From Apoda limacodes (lineage: Eukaryota > Arthropoda > Insecta > Lepidoptera > Limacodidae), in assembly GCA_946406115.1 (NCBI GenBank), contig OX291544.1:19795521-19859520 (forward strand): a stretch of DNA of 64,000 nucleotides. Reading direction: 5' to 3'. The position numbers were made by a program, and so were the translations under genes. Below are positions 57,050 to 64,000 of the stretch, piece after piece. Every line of letters starts with the position of its first letter. Positions within the stretch are counted from its first letter, which is position 1. Below the pieces are notes generated by a model. The model had not been told where the DNA came from and made no database searches. It saw nothing but the letters and a program-made list of their open reading frames with translations.

Positions 57050-57520
57050 AATTCTAACCGTCATCAAAGATGCGATCACTAGCAGAAGAAACCGACGAAT
57101 ACTCCATTGACCTCAGGTAAAAGTTGCGATAGTACAGTCGACTGGACAAGGGACTCCTCCTGGGAGAGTGCAAGCTCTGGTCACTCATCAAATTGGGTTT
57201 TCTTATGAGGGACTTTTCCCTCCTGGAAAATGCACGGCTAGAATACAAATACTGTAAAATTCAGTATCCCTAAGAGGGAACTTTCCCCTTTTGGAAGAGT
57301 GCAAGCTGTGATCACTCGACAAATTGAGCCTACCTAGGAGAGTCTTTAACCTCCTGGACGAACGAGCAGCTAGAGCACGAAATCGTAAAATTTAGTTTCC
57401 CTAGGAGAGTCTCCCTTTATCCTCCTAGAAGAATGTAGGGCCAGATCACAAAACTTTCTACAGTTAATTACCCTAGGAGGGACTTTACCGTCCTGGAAAA
57501 TGCACGCCCCAGTCCATCAA
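57050..57520 (-). repeat. Decayed tandem repeat with a basic Ser/Arg-rich reading frame
   Basis: The plus-strand phrase 'cctaggagNgactttNNcct' with 'cctggaaaatgcac' recurs at about 57150, 57205, 57275, 57335, 57395 and 57475, making units of about 60-70 bp in a 125-135-bp higher-order pattern. On the minus strand two units read alike: ARSSRRLKTLLGRLNLSSDH with SLHSSKRGKFPLR, and SRAFSRREKSLIRKPNLMSD with QSLHSPRRSPLSS. The last unit is open for 64 codons and ends RIFDDG-stop at 57054. Upstream units carry frameshifts and stops. I do not recognise the protein. It may be a dying repetitive gene or a minisatellite with chance coding. Confidence 0.5.
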
Positions 57521-58129
57521 ACTCGTCTTATATATTTTTTTTATTAAATTCTATTCCTTTTAAAGTTTGCAACTCATTAAAATTCCAAAAACAAAATTCA
57601 CTTCGATTTTCTTCTGTATATTAAGGACTTATTTAAATGGTCTTAGCTTAATTTACATGTTTAATATTAGAATTCTATAAAATAAACTACTTCTCGTTAC
57701 ATCTCGGATTCACTGAGATTCACTGTCCAACAATTTTATTGTCCTCGCAGACTATATTATTCTAATCTGCTACCAAATTGGTTAGTGAACCAAAGAATAT
57801 AAATATCTTGAAAGGTAGGTCCTGTCATTTGGTACATTTTTGCCTATATACCAATTTTACTTTTCAAAAAAAAATTTCGGGCCGTCTGAGCAGAGCATAA
57901 GTTTAAAAGTGACTACGTTTGCCCTTCGTAGGGAAAAAAAAGAACACTTGGGGATTGTACGCATTAGCACGGGTTCCTAGCACCTTATAGGCTAATTCAT
58001 TTTTATTTTGCAAGCACCTACTCAGTTGAGGGTAGTTTGTTTTTCTAGCATAATTGAAACAAATTTACAAGTGTTTATCGATTATGGCATTGCAACTTAA
58101 ACTCAGTCATAGTCAGTGAAAAAAAAAAC
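57521..58129. other. No gene seen
   Basis: AT-rich spacer with no motif. Confidence 0.35.
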
Positions 58130-58491
58130 GGGTTGCACTCCGGGAGTGCCGGCAGAAGTGAAAACATACTCGCTATAAATATACCTCCCATCACTTCTTA
58201 TCCATATTTATTTATTAAAAATAATAACTTTTGTTTATTTACTTTTTTGACGTTGTATATTTGACAGCTCAATCTGTCATAGAATTAAAATCCCATATCC
58301 AACCTCCCTGTACTACTCATAATCGCCATATACTAAAAACAAAAACTAACCTAATGTAAATAAAGGTCACGTGTCCTAACGCGAGTGACATCTTACGAAT
58401 TTTCGATCAGGACACGTGACCTGACGCGAGTTTAACAGTTTTTACCCATCACAATAAAAGTGCACAGCGCCGCTAAAGAAGTTTTCACTTC
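58130..58491. mobile_element. 'GGGTTGCACTC' MITE, copy 2
   Basis: Starts GGGTTGCACTCCGGGAGTGC, a longer and better-kept end than copy 1, and finishes GTTTTCACTTC. It is almost identical to 21185-21531 in the interior. The missing outer right end suggests 3' loss shared by both copies, so they may form one subfamily. Confidence 0.75.
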
Positions 58492-59334
58492 AAAAAAACT
58501 TAATAAAATGATTGTCACTCATCATTACAGAAAACCCGTATTTTATCAGAATTTAAACAATTTTCGTTAGTGTAAATAGGTATTTCATTGCGATATCCAG
58601 TTAGTGTAATTAAAATTTCATTGCTGGGATTCGCTATAATATTGACTCATTTACAACATAAACTTGTAAGATCAATGGTTATTATTATACCAATAACCGG
58701 CTAACCTTAGATTTTGAGCTGAAAAATAAATATGCTCATATCTAAATATTGTGTAAGTTTACTATGATTACAAAACGGCATGTGTAAGCAAAGCTTAAAA
58801 AAAGCGATATTTCTTTAAAAATTAAGTCAAAGTTTACGAAATATCATGATCATCATAATATTTTGTGTCTAATTTCCTAAAACTTGGAGCGGCACATATG
58901 ATTTTTTTAATTTTATTTCCATCAAGATAAGATAAATCTCACCATTTCTGCTATAGAAACTTAAAATTTAAATTGAATAGTAATGCTCATTTTAAATTTT
59001 TCTTGCTTTGCCAATTTTCTTATTCTAAAACAGTTCTAGGGTCAAATAACTATAGGCAAGGAATTGCCCACCGAAGACGAATCCTTAGAAAGTTTGAAAA
59101 CCGGTAACTGAATCTACAGAATGACTGATGATAAATCGTGTTCTAGCCTTTTAAAGTTTATGTTACAAAAAAAATTAACCAAATATTTAGATACAAGCAT
59201 TTTATTAGGTAAGTAATAGAATTGCCTAGTATGCAAAATAACCGATGTGTAGGGTTAAATAAAACTGTTCGCATAAGTGGTGAAATACTTAAAATACATG
59301 TGGACTTTCCATTAAATTTTTTTTATTGATATTG
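58492..59334. other. No gene seen
   Basis: AT-rich spacer. Confidence 0.35.
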
Positions 59335-59580
59335 CACTAGCTTTTTACCGCGGTTCCACCCGCACTAAATAAGGTTTTCGGTGTAGGATTTCAACGGCAA
59401 CTTGTTAATTATAGGAAAAAAACCGACTCACACTTGACATTTTCAAGAAGCTTATGACCTTCCACAACACTTAAACTATCTCTATGTCAAATTTTATCTC
59501 AATCGGGTCAGCGGTTTCGGCGTCAAGAGGTAACAAAAAACATACAAGAAATATACTTTTAATGAGCCAGAAGACATTAA
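59335..59580 (+). mobile_element. RTE-type LINE 3'-end fragment
   Basis: 'taccgcggttccacccgcac', 'cacaacacttaaactatctc' and 'tcaatcgggtcagcggtttc' followed by 'aagaggtaac' are the usual phrases of this tail. Diverged. Confidence 0.55.
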
Positions 59581-60084
59581 CCGCCAAACTTAAGCTTCCT
59601 CCATTCAGGTGGTCCTGAGCCGCATACGCCCACCGGCTTTTTTACGGCTCCAGGGCAACCAGGTACTGACGAGTTTTAAAAGGGTGTTTCATGGCAATAA
59701 AATTTAATGAAGTTAAAATTTAATTAAATGATAATTAATTTGTTAAAAATGGTAGTCTTAATTAATGTTCCATTTAAAAATACTGGCGTTATAATAGTCG
59801 GCGGTTTTGGCTGATGAAACTGTAGGTATACGGCTGCTAAACATTGGTGCTTAGTCGGACATTTTGCTTCAACGGATTCGATCCTGTAACACAATACAAA
59901 ATGCCGTTACTTGATACTTATTTTATTTATAAAACAAAATATCCTAATTAAAATATGATATAATTTTAGATACAAGCATGATTTTAATGTCAATTATAAT
60001 TTACCTTATTAGTTCATTAACATTAGCTAGGTACTATTTAGTAGCTCATGCTGAAATATCTCTTATGTATTATAGACTACTAGC
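59581..60084. other. No gene seen
   Basis: Bases 59590-59680 are slightly GC-richer ('ggtcctgagccgcatacgcc') but not recognised. The rest is AT-rich. Confidence 0.35.
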
Positions 60085-60520
60085 TAGTAAACTAGCTTTT
60101 GCCAGCGGCTCCGCCCGCCCTAAAATTGGTTATTGGCGTGGGATTCTTTCGGCAACTCCTTGAATATACTAAAGAAGTTAGTAATAGCAAGCTATCGCCG
60201 CAGTTATGATTCGGTCTTGGAATTCGGTTAAAGGTACTCCTGTTGGAACTTTTGAATTTTCTGGAATAAAAAGTAGCCTTTGTCCATCTCTGTACCTTCA
60301 ATTATCTTTGTGCAAATTTCAACTCAATTGGATGCTGATGCTACGTTGCGGCAGAACTGAGTAACAAACATACTACTTATTTCCGAAAAATAGCCTGTAT
60401 CCTTTCCCTGGACTCAAAATATCTCTATAGCAAATTTTATAGGAATCTGTTTGGCGATTTCCGATCCATCACGTGGTTGAAGCGTGATTGAGTAACAAAC
60501 CATCAAACATCCCAACTTTC
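60085..60520 (+). mobile_element. RTE-type LINE 3'-end fragment
   Basis: Contains 'gccagcggctccgcccgccc', 'ggaataaaaagtagcctttg' and 'ccctggactcaaaatatctc', all phrases of the RTE tail; part of the tail seems to be repeated within it. Confidence 0.6.
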
Positions 60521-60559
60521 GCATTTAAAATATTAATGGGATAGCTTATTTAGTAGGTT

Positions 60560-60875
60560 ATTAATTCTGCCAGCGGCTTCACTTGCCCTAAATTTGGTCA
60601 TTAGCGTGGGATTCTTACTTCAACTCCTTAATTATACTTATATATGTTTGCTATACCATGCTGTAGCTTGTTTAACTCGTTTTTAGTTGTTCCCGTGGGA
60701 ATTTTTATTTTTTCGGGATAAAAACTGAAGGTAGTACCGGGACTTACACTATCTCCATGCCATATTTCATCTAAATCGGTTCAGCGGTTTAACCGTGAAG
60801 AGGTAATAGGCAGACAGATAGACAGACAGACAGTGTTACTTTTGCATTTATTTGTATTTGTGTTTATAATATTAG
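60560..60875 (+). mobile_element. RTE-type LINE 3'-end fragment with GACA microsatellite
   Basis: 'tctgccagcggcttcacttg', 'gggacttacactatctccat', 'aaatcggttcagcggtttaa', then (GACA)n at 60810-60830 and 'ttataatattagaatcgata'. It is in tandem with the preceding fragment. Confidence 0.62.
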
Positions 60876-61002
60876 AATCGATAGTATAGATAATCGAATA
60901 AATCTTGAAGCAGTAAAAAAAAATACTTTAATTAAAATTGACAATTGGTTACAATCTTTTAAATCTAAACTAAACCAAACTTATGTATTTATTAATAATG
61001 TA

Positions 61003-61008
61003 TTTATT
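61003..61008 (-). terminator. Poly(A) signal candidate for CPR-C
   Basis: AATAAA on the minus strand 124 bases past the CPR-C stop; another lies at 60993-60988. Confidence 0.4.
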
Positions 61009-61131
61009 AATATTAGCTAGTAAATCATCTTTCGCATTCTTAACTTAGGATGTTAATATCAGTTGTTGAATTCCAAATTGCATATCGAAAATCAGTTGAC
61101 TTACCAATGGCTTTCTTTGGTTTTTTTTCTT

Positions 61132-61312
61132 TCATTGTACATGTGGTAAGATATGGAAACCCCTGTCATCAGCAGTATAAAAAACACTAATAATTTTGTC
61201 GCTTGTGTCTCTATATGAATAAAAGCCTTCAACAAAGGTAAATTGGTTATGCAAACCAATATTAACCAGACGTCCGATTTCATGCCGCTTAGATCCATTA
61301 GCTGTTTCAAAA
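61132..61312 (-). CDS. CPR-C, RR-1 type cuticular protein, last exon only
   Basis: An acceptor ATTGCAG at 61313-61319 (minus strand) precedes an exon of 181 nt. It starts in the same phase as exon 2 of CPR-B (one base completing a codon) and encodes 59 residues to TGA at 61134-61132. The peptide runs FETANGSKRHEIGRLVNIGL, VEGFYSYRD, then VFYTADDRGFHILPHVQ. It aligns along the whole RR-1 chitin-binding domain of CPR-B but stops right after the ILP motif, without the acidic tail. I found no matching signal-peptide exon with an AG|GT donor up to 64000, so it lies beyond the window or is lost. The frame is intact, so it may be a working gene. Confidence 0.78.
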
Positions 61313-61478
61313 CTGCAATGAATAAAATAGCAATTTATGGACCTTGACCATATCTATCAATGTTTTTCGGTGTGAATTTCAAGGTATTTATTAGTGAATG
61401 CATTACATTTCAATCCATCGATTGCTATATGGTTAATAAGTAGACTCTCGGGTTAAACTAAATTGTAATAGGTATAGT
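61313..61478. other. Presumed CPR-C intron, proximal part
   Basis: AT-rich, with no features apart from the acceptor at its left edge. Confidence 0.4.
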
Positions 61479-61604
61479 TCGCGCCACGTAAGTTGAACTA
61501 AAATATCGGCCGTCTGCGCGGGTACAGTACGGACAAATATACTAACGAACCAAAAATGTGTTACTGCGCAGCGCCGCCGCGCCGGTTCAACTTGCGTGGC
61601 GCGA
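61479..61604. mobile_element. 126-bp GC-rich MITE with 20-bp inverted ends
   Basis: TCGCGCCACGTAAGTTGAAC at the left end is mirrored by GTTCAACTTGCGTGGCGCGA at the right with one mismatch. The core is GC-rich ('gcgcagcgccgccgcgccgg'), in contrast to AT-rich flanks. Confidence 0.7.
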
Positions 61605-62749
61605 TTTATATCTACAATTTGACATCAGATAGGTTAGATCCCCGTGCATGTCACCGAATTACTTTTACGGAAACCGAGTTGGTTATCAAGAGCATTGGCT
61701 ACTAAAAAAATATATTATGCCTGTCTTAATAGCTTTTGCTAGCCGAATTTGGTCATCTCCTTGAGATTCATAACCATTTAGATATTCTTGAACGGAACTT
61801 GTTCTACCGTTGTTACTTGAGGAAAAGGTTAAAAACCTTTTCCTTGGGTAACTCTCGATCTGGACAAAAGTATTTTTTGCCTTTCTTTATCCTTCAAAGT
61901 TAGGTTAATGAGATCAACCCGTTGTGACTGTAAAGAATAGCCTAAGGAAGGCGTCAGTTTATCATCCGCAATGTACATATTTATATATTACCATGGGGAC
62001 TCTCGACCGGGATTAAAAGTATCGAATGTCATTGTCCATTCAAATGATAATAATTATATTTATATTCAGCTTTGTTTTTAGTAGCTTTACTAACTTATTT
62101 GTATAACTAAATGTTCCAATACAGATTGTATAGGTACTTGTTAAAAGGCTGGTCAATGCCAAGTGACACTTCAGTATCTAAGGTTTAAAAATTTAACCCT
62201 ATATAGAAGAACTTAAACCTAATGGATTTGCTACCAAAAAATGTGTAAGCATTAATTTGCCTCGACAGAAAAACAAATTTAAAGTTTCTATTTTTTTGTT
62301 TTTAACCGCTATTCGTTAACGTATAACAGTAAAATTCACATGAATGGCTATTTATGGTTGTTACTACTAAATTCTAAAAAATCCAGTTAGTTTTCAAGTA
62401 AATACCAAATAACCGATTTGACGCTAACGTTGACTTATACTGAAAGGACGACAGGTCCTTTGTCTCGCTTAAGTGCACGTGATATTAAATAGCTGGGTTT
62501 AAACTGTCATATTCGGTGGGCGGGTCAATCCTGAAATTTAAAGTCAGGGAACCGGGCCATTATTATTACTTTTAACAGTTCAGTTTCTTGCTGGCTCTTT
62601 CCAGAAAAAAATAACATTGTTAAAAAGATCGTACTGACAATTTAAAATTGTTCTTATAAACCTGTTTCAATAAAATATGATTTGGTTACAATTGATCCCT
62701 TTTTCCCGTGCCAAAATTAGGTCAATTGGATGCTCCGTTGCGTCACCAA
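61605..62749. other. No gene seen; perfect short hairpin at 61818-61845
   Basis: GGAAAAGGTT and AACCTTTTCC flank a 3-base loop near 61820-61843. There are no T-run or gene landmarks that would make it a terminator. The remainder is AT-rich spacer. Confidence 0.35.
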
Positions 62750-62970
62750 GCAACAACAAATATGAAAATGAAAAAAAAGAAACAAAAGAATGGCATTGAA
62801 ACAAATAAAAACAATACGGCAGGGAAAGATAATGGAATTACGTCAGAGCTTCTAAAAGCGGGTGAAACACCGATACTTAAAGTTCTTTGGAAGTTCTTAA
62901 TTCCGTAATCCTTGATGGTATCACACCAGAAGCATATCCGGACCTAGGCAGTTTAACAGTTTCACCAGGG
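62750..62970 (+). pseudogene. RTE-type reverse transcriptase fragment
   Basis: The plus strand reads NNTAGKDNGITSELLKAGET and LKVLWKFL, then after a one-base shift LNSVILDGITPEAYPD. The pattern 'N.(K)A.G.DGI..ELLKAG..P.LK.L...(F)NSVI..G.TPEAW' is the start of the RT domain in RTE-clade LINEs. It breaks off before the catalytic motifs. Confidence 0.65.
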
Positions 62971-63262
62971 TGCCACAATGACCAGCGGTAGGTACATCGA
63001 ATTCTCGGGAATTAAAAGGCTCTGGTAATTTCAGGCCTTTATTGACACGACCAAATATTATTTTTGAATCAATAATAAGTGTTAAAGCAGGAAGGAAATA
63101 TTCAATGCCGTTACTGATAATTGATAATGGTCAAATATCATTGAGAAAAGACTTTAATTAATAACATTTAAACATAATTGACGTTAGTTAATATGTAAAG
63201 CATTTTTTTCTTAATTACACTTCTTAATGTTGAAATCATAACAAGGTCTTCTCTTACGTAAA
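62971..63262. other. No gene seen
   Basis: AT-rich spacer. Confidence 0.35.
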
Positions 63263-63736
63263 GTGAGACGCACCTACGTCATCATAACCATAATGCCTTT
63301 CAGCGTAATCTATGTCAAAATGCGTTTGAGTTGCATATTCTGCTCTCGATTGTTGTCGGATGATAATGTAGTATCGTGTCAGCACGTGACCCCATTTTCT
63401 TTCGGAAGAGACCACCATTTCTATCAGAAAGTGACACAAACCTACGTCACTAACCACCCAAATCCTTTTTTAAGTATAAATATAACAGGTCGAAAGCGCT
63501 TAAATATCGGGTACAAATACCCTCTTATTTACCAATGCATCGACCGACTTGAATTGATCGTAGTCATGGGAGGACTATTGTCAGCTAGCCGACTTCGGGA
63601 AGCAAGGTATTTTGTTGGTATCCTCTTGGTCTTAACAATTTTGAATTTACTTAACACGAGACGACAACGTGTTGCGCGTTATCAGCTACTCGGTGCTACT
63701 TATGACGTTTACATACGAAATCCGTGTAGATATTAA
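63263..63736 (+). CDS. Unrecognised 157-codon ORF
   Basis: An open plus-strand frame, long for this AT-rich window. The second half looks protein-like: SASRLREARYFVGILLVLTI is a likely membrane helix preceded by a basic stretch, followed by LNLLNTRRQRVARYQLLGAT and DVYIRNPCRY at the C-terminus. The first half has no motif and may be non-coding. 'cctacgtca' occurs near both 63271 and 63441 in similar contexts, hinting at a repeat. I do not recognise a family. It could be a small membrane protein, the last exon of a gene with its acceptor near 63560, or a transposon remnant. Confidence 0.3.
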   Translation: MRRTYVIITIMPFSVIYVKMRLSCIFCSRLLSDDNVVSCQHVTPFSFGRDHHFYQKVTQTYVTNHPNPFLSINITGRKRLNIGYKYPLIYQCIDRLELIVVMGGLLSASRLREARYFVGILLVLTILNLLNTRRQRVARYQLLGATYDVYIRNPCRY

Positions 63737-64000
63737 TACAAAATTTAACCTTTTGGTTAATAAACTATGAGTGGTGTTATTAATCATCGAGCTTGATAGA
63801 TTTATAACAGTGTCCTTATGTTTAGCTGGTGTAGTTTTCCTCGCTCTATTTTGACTGGTGTAAAGTTTTTTTAAACTAAGCGTCATGCCAAGCACAGCAA
63901 TATTCATAAATTCGACTTGCTTGGAAAACATTGCACTGGTTTGAATTACTAACCATTAACACCGTTTTGCATTCCGTATGCACTTTAAATAAGTCACAGT
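63737..64000. other. No supported gene
   Basis: A minus-strand ORF crosses this stretch (63931-63686) and overlaps the end of the previous ORF; it has no motifs. Nothing else is seen. Confidence 0.3.

Noticed and set aside
61818..61845. Perfect hairpin as a Rho-independent terminator or miRNA precursor
   Set aside because: The stem is only 10 bp with a 3-base loop, has no bacterial context and is too short for a pre-miRNA.
1..64000. CRISPR array, bacterial operon, phage or endosymbiont DNA
   Set aside because: No regularly spaced repeats of CRISPR type, no Shine-Dalgarno-led gene clusters and no phage genes. Introns and insect transposons indicate nuclear insect DNA.

Overview
This window looks like nuclear DNA from a moth or butterfly (Lepidoptera). 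It is AT-rich, gene-poor and has spliced genes with GT/AG introns. It is packed with repeats I recognise from lepidopteran genomes: RTE LINE 3' ends, the 'GGGTTCCGTACC / GGCCAAGTGCGAGTCGG' dispersed repeat, the 'GGGTTGCACTC' MITE and piggyBac-like TTAA elements. No prokaryotic gene, CRISPR array, rRNA or convincing tRNA was found. Family names come from pattern recognition; no database search was possible.

Host genes. The clear host genes are small RR-1 cuticular (chitin-binding) proteins, all on the minus strand. CPR-B is complete: a signal-peptide exon at 19977-20110 and a chitin-binding exon at 16909-17125, 116 residues in all, with a TATA box and poly(A) signals. CPR-A is a paralogue whose first exon (1147-1280) and promoter lie at the left edge, with its second exon off the window. 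CPR-C is a last exon only (61132-61312). A and B sit in a diverged tandem segmental duplication (about 541-8570 and 18985-26200). Comparing the two copies exposes several later insertions, including a piggyBac-like element whose empty TTAA site survives in copy A.

1-26.7 kb is the duplicated CPR region plus dispersed repeats, a 546-bp tandem repeat, a minisatellite, MITEs and an inverted pair of transposon-like fragments. 26.7-35.6 kb is a decayed coiled-coil/esterase-like reading frame split by a very young 7.37-kb LTR element. Its two 1492-bp LTRs differ at only two positions by eye, and it carries no recognisable gag or pol. 35.6-38.0 kb is a decayed Ty3/gypsy gag-protease-RT remnant. 38.9-40.7 kb is a Tc1/mariner element with near-perfect TIRs and a broken transposase whose D-to-E spacing is 36 residues.

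41.6-53.9 kb is a nested stack. A piggyBac-like copy is split by an ORF1/ORF2 LINE, which is itself split by a foldback element, a long-TIR element and a 5'-truncated CR1-like LINE that keeps an open 570-codon RT frame. A SINE-like unit is inserted in the piggyBac-like arm. 54-64 kb holds a palindromic MITE, RTE-derived tails, a decayed tandem repeat with a basic Ser/Arg reading frame, the CPR-C exon, an RTE RT fragment and an unrecognised 157-codon ORF.

The genes show no joint pathway beyond cuticle formation. The rest of the window is a record of transposon activity around a small cuticle-protein cluster.
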